From: Incurvaria masculella
Taxonomy: Eukaryota; Arthropoda; Insecta; Lepidoptera; Incurvariidae
Reading direction: 5' to 3'
DNA: 64,000 nt
Assembly: GCA_946894095.1 (NCBI GenBank)
Contig: OX335657.1
Location: 806,001-870,000 of the forward strand
The notes under the pieces are model-generated. The model was not told the DNA's origin. It searched no databases and was given only the letters and a program-made list of their open reading frames with translations. Positions 45,040-56,630 of this stretch are shown one piece after another. Both the position numbers and the translations under genes were made by a program. Numbering within the stretch: the first letter of the stretch is position 1; the number at the start of each line of letters is the position of its first letter.

Positions 45040-47400
45040 GACCTCCATGTACTTGGCCCCTCAAAGTCTATATATATCTAAAATTAAAATTGCAATCGTT
45101 TGTGAATCGTTTGTGAATGTTTGTGATATTAAAAAAAAGTTTTGTGAACGAATAGTTTTTCCTTAAATAAATAAATAAAATAAGCATGTATTTGGCCCCC
45201 CATAAGAGGAAATTTAAAAAAAAAATGTCGGATTGTATCAGAAATCGTTTGTGAACGTTTGTGCTTTCATTCTCAGCGTTTGTGAATCAATAGTTTCAAA
45301 GATATTAATTTTTTTACATCATGGGGTGAAGCGGGGTTTTATAAACCCATGAAGTTGGCCCCACATTTTCATGATATTCTCAAAATTAATATCGCAATCG
45401 TTTGTAAATCGTTTGTGAATGTATGTGATAATAAAGAAAAGTTTTGTGAACGGATAGTTTTCCCTTAAAAAATTTTTGAAAATTTACATGTATTTGTCCC
45501 TGTAACAGGAAACCAAGAACACATCGTAACGGGTCAGAAATAGTTTGTGAATATTTGTACTTCATTGCAAACCTTTTCGAATCAGTACTTTTGTAGATAT
45601 TTAATATTTTCGAAAGGGTTGATAGGGGTAACCTAAAACCATGAAGTTGGCCCCACATTTTTATGATATTCTCAAAATTAATATCGCAATCGTTTGTAAA
45701 TCGTTTGTGAATGCATGTGATAACAAAACAAGTTTTGTGAACGGATAGTTTTCCCTTAAAAATATATTGAAATATTACATGTATTTCTCCCTGTAACAGG
45801 AAATTTACAATAATGCATCGGAACGGGTCAGAAATTGTTTGTGAAAGTTTGCATCTTCATGGCAAACGTTTTCGAATCAATAGTTTTGAAAATATTTAAT
45901 AATTTCGAAAGGGTGAATAAGGGTAACGTAAAACCATCAAGTTGGCCCCACATTTTTATGATATTCCCAAAATAAATATCGTGATCGTTTGTAAATCATT
46001 TGTGAACGTATGTAATAGCAGAAAAAAGTTTTGTGAGCGAATAGTTTTCCCTTAAAAAAATATTGAAATATTACATGTATTTCCCCCGTAACAGAAAACT
46101 TAGAATAATGCATCGCAACGGGTCAGAAATTGTTTGGGAATATTTGTACTTCATTCAAATGTTTTCGAATCAATCGTTTTGAATATATTTAACATTTTCG
46201 ACAGGGTGAATAGGGGTAACCTAAAACCATGAAGTTGGCCCCACATTTTCATGATATTCGCAAAATTAATATCGCAATCGTTTGTAAATCGTTTGTGAAT
46301 GCATGTGATAACAAAAAAAAGTTTTGTGAACTGATAGTTTTCCCTTAAAAAAATATTGAAATATTACATGTATTTCTCCCTGTAACAGGAAATTTACAAT
46401 AATGCATCGGAACGGGTCGGGTCAGAAATTGTTTGTGAATATTTGCATTTTCATTGCAAACGTTTTCGAAACAATAGTTTTGAAAATATTTAATAATTTC
46501 GAAAGCGTTTATAAGGGTAACGTAAAACCATGAAGTTGGCCCCACATTTTTATGATATTCCCAAAATAAATATCGCGATCGTTTGTAAATCGTTTGTGAA
46601 CGTATGTAATAGCAGAAAAAAGTTTTGTGAGCGAATAGTTTTCCCTTAAAAAAATATTGAAAATTTACATGTATTTGCCCCTGTAACAGGAAACCAAGAA
46701 CACATCGTAACGGGTCAGATTGTTTGTGAATATTTGTACATCATTGCAAACGTTTTCGAATCAATACTTTTGCAGATATTCAATATTTTCGAAAAGGTGA
46801 ATAGGGGTAACGTAAAACCATGAAGTTGGCCCCACATTTTCATGACATTCCCAAAATTAATATCGCAGTTGTTTGTAAATCGTTTGTGAATGCATGTGAT
46901 AACAGAAAAAAGTTTTGTGAACTGTGAAATATTGAAATATTACATGGGTTTCCTCCTGCAACAGAAAATTTACAATCATGCATGGGAACGGGTCAGAAAT
47001 TATTTGGAAATATTCGTACTTCATTCAAATGTTTTAGAATCAATAGTCTTGAATATATTTAACATTTTCGACAGGGTGATGCTTGAATGAAGCTGCATTA
47101 TTTTTAGTTACCTAACTAAAAATCATGAAGCTGGCCCCACATTTTCATGATATTCCTAAAATTAATATCGCGATCGCTTGTAAATCGTTTGTGAACGCAG
47201 AAATAAGTTTTGTGAACGAATAGTTTTGCCTTAAAACAATTATTGAAATTCAACATGTATTTGCCCATGTAACAATAAATTTACAAGAACACATCCGAAT
47301 TGTTTTTCCTTGAACAAATAAATAAAAATAGCCATGTATTTGGCCCCCCATAAAAGCAAATCAATAATTTGGATAATATCAGAAATCGTTTGTGACCATC
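45040..47400 (-). repeat. Satellite array 1, about 291-bp unit
   Basis: Seven units anchored on CATGAAGTTGGCCCCAC-type boxes at 45348, 45640, 45935, 46228, 46529, 46819 and 47124, spaced 290-305 bp, with partial units at both ends. Each unit also contains CGTTTGTAAATCGTTTGTGA and AACGGGTCAGAAATTG. The left border (GACCTCCATGTACTTGGCCC) equals the right border of array 2 in reverse. The ORFs inside are products of the repeat. Confidence 0.9.
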
Positions 47401-47875
47401 TGATACGATTATATTCCACACGTCTAAAAAATGTGTTCACCCGGGTGCGCTTAACAATTAATAAACCGTTATCGTCCTTTACGACCCTACGTCAAATAGA
47501 ATGCTCAAAACAGGTCCTTCTGTCAATAACCAATTAGTCGCCGGGGTATGGCACGGTTGAAAAAACGTCAGGGTTGTAAAATATGGGGTTTGGACTGGCG
47601 CTAAGTAAAATTTAAAGTTGTAAACAATTAAAACAATGGTTAACACTTTCGGTCGTCCCGCTGTAACGTATGGCATGGCCTGCTACAATTTGAAGTTATA
47701 TTATTTTCTAAATTAAAACACTGGTTTGGGAGATAGACACAAACATCTTGAGGGCCCAAAATGTATGGGGCAATAGGCATTCTCCTTTGAGCTTATCCGT
47801 TAAGCCGATATGGCCTAACTGAATCCACATACTGCCATTCATAAAATCTTATAAAAGCATATTCCGCTGGAACTT

Positions 47876-48068
47876 TCCTGCACTGGTACTACTACATTGA
47901 AATTGATTGAAAAAACTAACAATTGTCATTGCCACTTTGATATTCTATCCTTTAACAGCAACTTTAGTAGCAACCCAGGCGGGTTTAAACTTGTCACCTA
48001 CATAGTAAGTAAGGCAACGTCAACATTTCAAATGGTCACCCATATCCCGCATATGGAACCCAACCGCG
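47876..48068 (-). repeat. Old SINE fragment with 5S-type head
   Basis: Body pieces (CATTGAAATTGATTG, CCAGGCGGGTTTAAAC, ACCTACATAGTAAGTAAGG) then AATGGTCACCCATAT and a poor match to the 5S-like head, cut by the LINE that starts at 48081. Confidence 0.55.
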
Positions 48069-48608
48069 TATAAATCGGGTTTCAGTTTCAGTTTCAGTTT
48101 CTTTATTTCCTCCATTAGATGTATATTACACACTCGGATTCGTCATTTTTTTTTCCTGTCGGTTCGATTACTTCTGGCGAAGAAGAGCCGACAAGAAACT
48201 TCGTCAGGTTGGTCATTGTATTATTATTTTTTTCTTTTTTTTTCCAGTGATACTTACAAACTAGTTTACAGTGATTGATTGATTACTACTGCTCACAAAG
48301 AACATTATTATAAGAACATTATATACATTGGTGAGGAGCAAACTCTTGACTACTATAATGACATCTTATTCTAAATTAATAGGAATTATGATCTAAATTA
48401 TTCAGGTGTAAAAAGCCATCGTCATTTTTGATACAAGGTAATATCAAATTAAATATAAGTTATTAAATAAACAAATTCATACTACAATGTAGTACCCATG
48501 TCAGAAAAAATAATAATAATAGAAAATAATAATAATAATAAAAAAAAAAAATTTAATTGGTAGTACCATGTTAGGTACCCGGTCAAGTATGTAGTCATGA
48601 GCTTTAAT

Positions 48609-51446
48609 TTAAACAAGTTTTCTATCTAATAAGGCTTCCTGGATAGTGTAGTAGCTTTTTTTTATTAATACTGATTTCAATTTGCTCTTAAAACATTTAT
48701 CTCCTAATTTCCTGATCTCCTCTGGAATTTTGTTGTATAACCTAATACTATTGCATATAAAACTTTTTGAAAATTTTGATGACCTATGCTTAACATTTTG
48801 TAAATCAGTTTTATGTCTAGTATCGTAGTCATGTACATCAGCATTTAAGGTATTATGGTGCTTATATTTCCTAGCATGGCAGATATTTTGATACACATAT
48901 GCGCTAGGTAGGGTCATAATTCCTATTTCGCTGAATACATTCCTACAAGAATCTATAGCTTTCATGCTAAGAATACAACGCAAGGCTCTTTTTTGCAAGA
49001 CAAATATTCTATTTGCTTCTGCTGCATTTCCCCAAAACATTAGTCCATACAACATGAGACTATCGAAGTAAGCAAAGTAGACAGTTTTTGCAGCTTGCGT
49101 GCCACAGAGTTCCTTGATTTTTTTAATGGCATAACAGGCTGAGCTCAGTTTACCAGCAAGACTGTCTATGTGGGGTTTCCAGCAGAATCTATTGTCAATT
49201 ATTAATCCCAGAAAAGTTAATTCATTAGCCATGTTTAACGATAATTCCTCTACAGTATTGGTTACGTCTTCATTATTTTTACGCCTATGTGCCCCAAGAA
49301 CAAAATGCATTACATTCGTTTTATTAGTATTTAACAATAGATTATTGTGTTCAAACCATGATGTGAGCGACTTAATTACTGACAAGAAAACCTCCCGTAG
49401 TTCAATTATATTTTTGTTTTTCAAAACTACTGAGATGTCATCTGCAAACATAACTAGTTCTATGTCTTGCCCGATTGAACCGGAAATGTCATTCACATAA
49501 ATCAGAAAGAATAATGGACCAAGGATAGAGCCTTGCGGTACTCCTATTGTAACAGGGTCAACATCCGATTTTATACCACTGACCTCACATATTTGTTTTC
49601 TGTTTTCTAGGTATGTTTCACATAAACGTAGCTCTTTTTCTCTTACTCCATAATACTCTAATTTTAATAACAATATATCATGTCTTACACAGTCAAATGC
49701 CTTTGATAAGTCACAGAAAATGCCATATGTGTGCTGAGAATCATCCAAAGATGTTAATAAAGTTTTTATCATAGCTGCAATGGCATCTCCTGTTGACTTA
49801 CCTTTGCGAAATCCAAATTGTCTGAAATTTAGTAGATCGTGTTTAGTGAAGAAGTGAGTCAAACGTTTTTCCATAACTTTTTCAAAAACCTTGCTGAAAA
49901 CTGGTAGTAAGGAGACCGGACGGTAATTCTCAACATTATTGTAACATCCTTTTTTATATAATGGTATGACCTTTGCTATTTTGAGGGAATCGGGAAATGT
50001 GCCATTTTCTAGACATTGATTTATAACTTGTTTTAGAGGATTTATGACACCTGTTAATGACTTTAGTAATTTGGGGGAAATATTCCAAAGATCTTGAGAA
50101 CGTTTAGACTTAAGGTCTCTAAGAATGTTTTTAACTTCTAAGTATGTGACAGGACCGAAAGTAACTGATGCAGTGCTACGTGCTGTATAATCCTGCAGGT
50201 GATTTAATGCTAACTGTGTGTTGGAGTCAATTTTATTTGTTGAGGTTTTAGCCACTGAAGTGAAGTATTTATTGAAGTAATTTGCAATCTTACAACCATC
50301 AGATACAATGTCTGCCCCAATTTTTAATTTGAGTTGAGTATTTTCAATAATAGGTGCTTTGCCCGTTTCTTCTTTGATTATACTCCAGGCCATTTTAATC
50401 TTGTTTTCGGAATTTAGTATTCTGTCCCTTAAAAACAACTGTTTTGCCCTAATTGTGACCTTTTTAAAAACTTTGCTGTAGAGAGATACATATGACTTAA
50501 GGTCTGTACTTTTGTTTAACTTCAATAAATCATACAATAGAAATAATTTTTCCTTTGAAACCATGATACCACGTGTAGCCCACTCTGCAAACTTTTTTTT
50601 GTTCGATATTTTTATGCGTTTTAGTGGCATATGCATATTTACATAATTCATGAAGGTATTAAAAAACTGTTTAAAAGAGATTTTTTCAGAAACCTTACCA
50701 AATTCAGTATTCAAGTCCATATTTAAGGATTCAATTCTATGCTTATTTACAGTTCTTGTCACTTTGAATGAATGTGTGACATTCATTTTGCATTCATTTT
50801 TTACAGTTATCAACTGGGCATAATGGTCTGACTGTATACCTGTAAATACCTTTGATCCATGGACTTGACTATCAGTAAAAATATTATCTATACACGATGC
50901 ACAAGTGTTAGTCACCCTCGTGAACTCAAATATTGTTTGTTGAAGCAAAAAACTATCGAATAAATCCGAAAATTCATGTTTTCCCCCTGCATCTAATGAG
51001 AAATTTACGTTAAAGTCCCCACATACTATTATTGATTTGCTATTGTTTTTATTAATTTTGTATAAACATTCTTCTAGTTTTTCTATAAAAAAGGATATGT
51101 TTCCTGAAGGAGACCTATAAACACATAAAACAAAGAAGGAATTCATTTCTATGCAGCTTATTTCAAATTCTTTGTCAACTGACATGTTTACAATATCTAG
51201 CCTATTTTTTGCTCTCACCCCATTTTTGACGAGCACGAGCGTGCCCCCTCGTATAAAGTTCTTTCTGTGACTACTGCTTGCAATTGTGTAGTTATGGAGG
51301 TGGTGAGTGTTGATTTCATTTACATCTATCCAGGACTCGCTAACACAGTAGATATCTATGTTATATTTTTTTAATACTAATTCTAGCATTTGATTTTTGC
51401 CACGTAGGCCTTGAACATTTTGATGGCATACAATTAAATTATTCAT
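48609..51446 (-). CDS. LINE ORF2: endonuclease and reverse transcriptase
   Basis: 945 residues. Residues 1-215 form an apurinic-type endonuclease: HQNVQGL (N10), SESW (E37), CGDFNVN (D144, N146) and the C-terminal SDH (206-208) are all present. It nicks target DNA for priming. Reverse transcriptase occupies about 480-750: FGFRKGKSTGDAI, motif A CDLSKAFD (D579), motif B GVPQGSILGP, motif C FADD (667-670), then NTNKTNVMHF. A C-terminal region (FDSLMLYGLMFWG, LQKRALRCI, YDTRHK) follows, without RNase H. No stops or frameshifts, so the protein could be functional. It starts 80 bp after ORF1 ends, as in bicistronic LINEs. Confidence 0.93.
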   Translation of the reverse strand: MNNLIVCHQNVQGLRGKNQMLELVLKKYNIDIYCVSESWIDVNEINTHHLHNYTIASSSHRKNFIRGGTLVLVKNGVRAKNRLDIVNMSVDKEFEISCIEMNSFFVLCVYRSPSGNISFFIEKLEECLYKINKNNSKSIIVCGDFNVNFSLDAGGKHEFSDLFDSFLLQQTIFEFTRVTNTCASCIDNIFTDSQVHGSKVFTGIQSDHYAQLITVKNECKMNVTHSFKVTRTVNKHRIESLNMDLNTEFGKVSEKISFKQFFNTFMNYVNMHMPLKRIKISNKKKFAEWATRGIMVSKEKLFLLYDLLKLNKSTDLKSYVSLYSKVFKKVTIRAKQLFLRDRILNSENKIKMAWSIIKEETGKAPIIENTQLKLKIGADIVSDGCKIANYFNKYFTSVAKTSTNKIDSNTQLALNHLQDYTARSTASVTFGPVTYLEVKNILRDLKSKRSQDLWNISPKLLKSLTGVINPLKQVINQCLENGTFPDSLKIAKVIPLYKKGCYNNVENYRPVSLLPVFSKVFEKVMEKRLTHFFTKHDLLNFRQFGFRKGKSTGDAIAAMIKTLLTSLDDSQHTYGIFCDLSKAFDCVRHDILLLKLEYYGVREKELRLCETYLENRKQICEVSGIKSDVDPVTIGVPQGSILGPLFFLIYVNDISGSIGQDIELVMFADDISVVLKNKNIIELREVFLSVIKSLTSWFEHNNLLLNTNKTNVMHFVLGAHRRKNNEDVTNTVEELSLNMANELTFLGLIIDNRFCWKPHIDSLAGKLSSACYAIKKIKELCGTQAAKTVYFAYFDSLMLYGLMFWGNAAEANRIFVLQKRALRCILSMKAIDSCRNVFSEIGIMTLPSAYVYQNICHARKYKHHNTLNADVHDYDTRHKTDLQNVKHRSSKFSKSFICNSIRLYNKIPEEIRKLGDKCFKSKLKSVLIKKSYYTIQEALLDRKLV

Positions 51447-51526
51447 TGGTATATTTTTCGAAGTAACATTTTTATTATTTATATTTTTTTCTGTCGGTAT
51501 AAAACGATCTATATCCTCTGTGGCAT

Positions 51527-53143
51527 TTATTCTAAAAAATAATTTATATCTTCACTAATAATGTAGCTACTTTCTTGTGGATGCTCTGTGCATGTAGCTA
51601 TAAAACGCAAGAACGATGTTTTTATTGTGTAGTTACACTTTTGCACATTTTGCGCTATAAACATGAGCCCCAAGTTACTAATATGACCATTTCTTAAATA
51701 ACACTGTTTCTCCATAACATTAAGATCTAAATACACAGTATTTGGAACACTATTTGCTAAATAATACACAAGCAAGTTACTTTTGTGAGCAGTAGCATTA
51801 ATCAAGTGTGAATTATGCAGTGTTGCAGAAGTGTACAGCAATGAGCAAACAAATAGTTTAATTTTTCTTTGGCTGCACACCTGAACTACATACTTCACAC
51901 TTCTGTAGTAAGCATCAGAGTCCAAATTTGCCTGTGCCGAGCCCGCCAATAAGATGACCACATCGTCCTCTGTCAGATGAGCGATTTGTTGCGGAAAGTC
52001 TTTTATAATTTCGCCGATCCGCGCTGCCGGCTTGCAGACAGCGGTGACGGTGTCCTTTGGTCCACACGAGGTGTGGTAAGACTGCGCCAGGTTGCGTCCG
52101 TGCTCATCGCTGAGTATGAGGACTTTCCTAGTGGATCTATCGGGTGAGCTGGGGGGGTCTACTGCACGCGTAGATCTCGCTGCCGACTGGGTGGAAGATT
52201 TGCTTCTCCGAGTCAAGGTCGAGTCGTGCTTCGTGACTTTTGGCTCCTCCTCTTGAAATAATTTATTTACCTTTTTTTTCTTGCCATTATTGTCATTGTT
52301 TTGCTTTTGTTGGGAGCGCGGAGGTGTTGCTCTGGTGGAAACCTTCAGCGTGTGGGTGTTCGCCTGTTTCTCTCCCTCCGATGTCTTGTTTTTCCTCTTT
52401 GCTGCCTTCTTTTTCTTCTTTGGAGCCATTTTTGCCGCAGACGCAGATAAAGAAGAATTGGACGGAGCTGTGAGGGGGGTCGCGAGTTGTGCTGTTGACT
52501 CCGGGCGGAGCTGTCGCTCTGGGTGAGGGGAGCAGAGGTCAATGATGCACTCGTTGGGTAATTCTGAAAAATGTGAGTCAGCGGCCGTGTATTTTTTGGG
52601 ACTATTTGAAGTGGCGCAGGTGCACGTGCTACTATTGCTTTCCATCTGCTGCGAGAGCCTTAACGATTGCTCGCGAATTGTCACATTTTTCTCAGTGATC
52701 TCTCTCCGCAGAGCAATGTTTATCTTCGTTTTGGCAGACAGCTGCTCCCGCAGGTCCTGAAGCTCTTCCGAGTCTCCGTCGTGGGAGAAGGTGCCGCTGG
52801 TCTCTCTGTTCAGCTGTAGCTCCAACATCTCTCGCTGCAGGGCATTGTTTGTATCGAGCACCTTTTCGAACTCGGCGTGGTCCTTCTGTAACTCGAGTAT
52901 AGTATCCGTCATTTTCTGCTCGTCGGCCTGGAGCTCCTCGACCTGACGCTCCCTTCTAACGAGCATTCTCTTGAGCTCCGCGTTTGTCGTCCACAAACCG
53001 TCGAATGCCAACGAGTTCTCCGCTTGCTCCGCGAGGAGCTGCCTGTTAAGTTGCTGCAGCTCCTCAATCTGCTGCAGCAGGGTCGTCAGTTGGGTGTCAC
53101 TCGCCGTGGTCATGGTGGAGCGAGTTTTGCCCCGAGTATTCAT
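51527..53143 (-). CDS. LINE ORF1: coiled coil and SGNH-like domain
   Basis: 538 residues. 24-170 is a long coiled coil (LLQQIEELQQLNRQLLAEQ and later heptads), expected to oligomerise. A serine-rich linker follows, then a basic patch PKKKKKAAKRKNK (241-253) for nucleic acid binding or nuclear entry. Residues 339-508 resemble the SGNH-hydrolase (esterase) domain known in CR1-type ORF1: KVLILSDEHGRNLA (block I), DDVVILLAGSAQAN (block III), NGHISNLG (block V). The block I serine of GDSH-type motifs is E here and block V lacks the usual D, so enzymatic activity is doubtful. Codon use is GC-richer than ORF2. Frame fully open. Confidence 0.85.
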   Translation of the reverse strand: MNTRGKTRSTMTTASDTQLTTLLQQIEELQQLNRQLLAEQAENSLAFDGLWTTNAELKRMLVRRERQVEELQADEQKMTDTILELQKDHAEFEKVLDTNNALQREMLELQLNRETSGTFSHDGDSEELQDLREQLSAKTKINIALRREITEKNVTIREQSLRLSQQMESNSSTCTCATSNSPKKYTAADSHFSELPNECIIDLCSPHPERQLRPESTAQLATPLTAPSNSSLSASAAKMAPKKKKKAAKRKNKTSEGEKQANTHTLKVSTRATPPRSQQKQNNDNNGKKKKVNKLFQEEEPKVTKHDSTLTRRSKSSTQSAARSTRAVDPPSSPDRSTRKVLILSDEHGRNLAQSYHTSCGPKDTVTAVCKPAARIGEIIKDFPQQIAHLTEDDVVILLAGSAQANLDSDAYYRSVKYVVQVCSQRKIKLFVCSLLYTSATLHNSHLINATAHKSNLLVYYLANSVPNTVYLDLNVMEKQCYLRNGHISNLGLMFIAQNVQKCNYTIKTSFLRFIATCTEHPQESSYIISEDINYFLE

Positions 53144-53869
53144 GAAAAAGAAAAAATATATATGTCAAGTGATAGATAAAATCTACAGGTGCTTATTTTT
53201 AATATTATTACGATTTTTCTAATAGTAATCAATGTAAATTAATGACTATTAATCTTATATCCTAGATCATGTATTACATATGGCTATTATACCTACTTAT
53301 TTATAGTCGCGTCCAGTCAGCTGACTGTGTTGGCTATCAGTGGTCTCAGTAGTCTTAATAGGTACCTATGTGTGATGTGTAGCCTATTCCTAGCTAATAG
53401 AAACTGACTCAGGTCAACCAAACTTAGTTAAGTCACAGGTATATTTGGGTACCTGACACCACAATTAGGAGCCCTAGCTAGCTAGCTCACGTCCCAATGC
53501 GAATCGCATATGGTGTTGTTTTCACTTCACCGCGACAGGCCTGAGTGAGTTTGAGTCAGTTTATTGGTGGCATAAATAAACATACATAAACAAAACACAG
53601 AATTACCAGAGTACGTATCCTAGCAGTGTGATAACAATAATGAATAATGAATACAATAAGTAAATCAGTAAAAGTTTATTACTGATGTCAGCTGTTAGGT
53701 GGCAGTCAGGTCAATACCTATGTAGGTCAATCGCCTTTTCTATCATATATAAATCAAGTAGTAGTAAATAGGCATTTGCGACTCAGTCAACAAGTATTTA
53801 AATATGATTCAAAAGAACAATATACTTAACTCAGAGTTTGACAGCCGGTGTCAATCGGGAGCGTCAATG

Positions 53870-54030
53870 CCGAACATAACCTCTCACGGAACTATTCGGT
53901 TGGTTTTTGTGCCGTGATGTCGCCTGCCAGCATCAGAAAGTCGCGTGGGCCGCCTTCCTTGTGGTCTAAGATGAGCAGGGCGGTCGGGTTACGCGATATT
54001 TGAGCCGAATATCCAAACTAAAAACGGACG
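53870..54030 (-). other. Exon-like open segment upstream of ORF1
   Basis: Minus strand: an acceptor-like GTCCGTTTTTAG is followed by about 41 open codons ending in TAG, reading FGYSAQISRNPT, ALLILDHKEGGPRDFLML and AGDITAQ. Codon use looks protein-coding and G+C is above the surroundings. It could be a small upstream ORF of the LINE or a host exon. I do not recognise it. Confidence 0.35.
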
Positions 54031-54248
54031 CCGGCCTCTAACGGTAATTTATTGCAAACACCGATTTCACAAAAAGTACTTTGTTTGTGAATCTAATAAC
54101 ACTAGCACTTATGTTTTAGGCATTAAATTGTCTGTTTTTTTATAGTTTTAACACATTTAGGGCGATATTCTATTAGATTCTTATCAAGTTAAAGGCGCTA
54201 CACAAAATTTGCTTTTGACAACTCCAGTGTTGCCACGTGTTCCTAAAA

Positions 54249-54270
54249 TATATATATATATATATATATA
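54249..54270. repeat. (TA)n microsatellite
   Basis: Eleven uninterrupted TA units immediately before the putative LINE 5' limit. Confidence 0.9.
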
Positions 54271-54299
54271 AAATCCATCTATAAATCGGGTGATCGGTT

Positions 54300-56629
54300 C
54301 TCAAGTCATAAACATATCATCCTATTCATTACATCTCTGAAAATGTATCTTGATGATAAGTAGCCCTAAAATTGCGCAAAGAATCCATTTAGCATCGAAA
54401 TCGAATAATTCTTAGCTTGAATATGAATTTTCATTACACTTACTTGAGAAATAGTTCATACAAATAATCCCGTAATTCATCCCCTTTTGAGACAAAAGGT
54501 CTGTTTCCATACTATTCTCAACTTCGGCGTTTCTATACACTCATTCAACCCTGTAGAGCCCGGTCTTATAGTAGCGTAGAGAGCGAATGAGGAAGGGTAC
54601 ATCCGTAGACAAGGTGCGCACGGCTTGACGCGACGCTGGCGGCGTGCGGTGCGGCTCGCAGGGCGTGACGGCTGACGCAATGGTGTTGTTTACTAGCCTT
54701 ACTTCTTCTATGAACAGGTGCAGTCGGAGTATCACAATAAAAGGCTTAATCGGGGTGGCCCGCCACCAACTGCAGTTCCAGAATGGTGGTCCAGCAGTGC
54801 ATGTGTTCGTTTTTGGTTGTTGAAATGCCAAAGAATTGTCGGCTTGCTAACTGAAGGCGTAGGGCATCGAACAGTTCCCAAGTCAATGGGTGAATGGGAA
54901 GCAGAGAGCGCGCGGGGATACAATTATAGGTCATGCGCGATAAAGCCTACTGCGTGCTTACAGAAGGCATTTTAATAGGAAAATTTCCGGCCGGCAGAAA
55001 ATGTCAGGACAATTACATTTTTAATAAAAAATATTTTAAAATCAAATGCATACATATAAATTTGTGGACCAAAAGTCATTTGTATTAAGTGAAAAGACAC
55101 ACTGTATTACTACGGGTGGTAATAAGGTGCGCAGTTGGGCAGAAGAAAGCCCTCACGGTATTGTTTTCTCTCTCGCGAGTATTGCACCTTATAGCAGCAA
55201 CCACTCACGGACTATCCAGCAGGACATGAATGCATAACTATAACTCATTCTCTGACCTATTCGTTATCATAGAAAATTAATAATTCGCTATTTATTAAAT
55301 TGCCTTCAGACATGATTCCCTTCAGTCAACATTTCATCGTCATCAGTCAGTCTCCATCTATTTATATGTCATAAGCACAGCACCCCTGATACCCTCATCC
55401 CAGTTAAAGACATTCATTGGTGGATTTTATTTCAACAAAACCAGTGAATGTTTCATTCACTGGTTTTTCGAACTGCCGAACAAACACCTACTTAGGCCAT
55501 AGGTTTAACGAAATGTTATGTATGTTATTTCATGGTTATACTCAATGTGTAAGGACGGTGCCGCAGAATAAATTGTGTTAACTATGAATTATTAACAAAT
55601 AGATATGCGTGTGTAGCAGTCCAAATTTGCCGCAAATACTATTGCCATCAATTCCGTTGAGTCGGTTTCGATACTTATGGGCGTCATAATAAATTTAGCT
55701 TTTTATTCACTCTTCTCTAAGTAAAACCACAGAAGAGAAAAGGAAGCAGAAGTGCCAAGCCGCGCCGTGTGGACAAATTGTGCATAAAATCGTAGGGAAG
55801 CCGTTCGCGCGTCGTATGCCCCTTATACTATGATGTGCAACACAGTCCAAATATCGCCACAGCGCGCGAATGTTCTGCAAAAATGCGTTCATCAAGTCAG
55901 TTTCCATCCACACAAACCCCCTAATCTTGTTACGCGTGACATGTAGGTACCTGAGCATGTACCTTTTTAAGTTGGGTTCGTAATCTTAAAAAAAAATTAG
56001 TGTCGGCGACGGCGCGCCGGGCCTCATATTATGTAGAATGTGCGCTTAATGGAACATCTCCGATCTTTTTTGATCTGAGGTAAAAACCATCACCTTCATC
56101 CCTGTTCCACTTGAGATCTGGCAGGGCTGCACCCCATTACTGTCGATCTACCACGATTAGGATACGGTTATTTATAGGTCTGATTCTCAAGTCGCATATT
56201 ACATAATATGTGAAATGTGGAAACAAAATGGTACAATATGAAACCAGTTCAGCGCTAAATATATATTCATGTTATAATTTAACATTAAAATATTGACTCT
56301 GAAATTTGTATGTTGATGCGACTAAAACCAATGAAGTTTATGAAAGCGATAGAGTAGGTGAACTGATGAAGTCGGTTAAAAAAGGGGCTTGCCGAGTTTT
56401 AAAATAGGCTTCACATTACATATGTACAAACAAAAATGTTATTGTTTGTGACAATAATGATTATTGTCGAGGGTTTTTTTTAATGACGGCGGCTATAATA
56501 GATACGTTTTGTGAGAGCCTTTGGCCGAAATGTTGGCATTCTACAATCACTTTTTGGTTTATAATACAAGTGGACATTGGAATTTAGAACGCGCAAGTTT
56601 TCTTTGGGAGCATTCACATTCCGTTGCAC
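54300..56629. other. No gene recognised; unclassified open frames and a perfect hairpin
   Basis: 54541-54831 on minus is open for 96 codons (LRLHLFIEEVRLVNNTIASA, FLIRSLRYYKTGLY) in a GC-richer patch, without recognised domain. 55437-55467 is a perfect 14-bp stem with a 3-nt loop. 55707-55958 on minus is open but unrecognised. The remainder is AT-rich. Confidence 0.35.
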
Positions 56630-56630
56630 A

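Larger units (their letters stand above)
48081..54279 (-). mobile_element. Non-LTR retrotransposon (CR1-like group), both ORFs intact
   Basis: Minus strand. 3' end at 48081 with short (AAACTG)n repeats instead of poly(A), then ORF2 and ORF1 without breaks. The coding part (48609-53143) is certain. The 5' limit is not: a 12-bp identity (TATAAATCGGGT at 48069-48080 and 54280-54291) would be a target duplication and give a 6.2-kb full-length element. However, the right copy also fits a dispersed repeat seen at 25818-25990. An AP-type endonuclease and FADD-type RT without RNase H, an SGNH-containing ORF1 and a microsatellite 3' end suggest the CR1/L2/Daphne assemblage. Confidence 0.85.

Noticed and set aside
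52240..52760. Plus-strand frames of 65-83 codons within LINE ORF1
   Set aside because: Antisense to the coiled-coil and basic regions of ORF1. Low complexity and no independent support.
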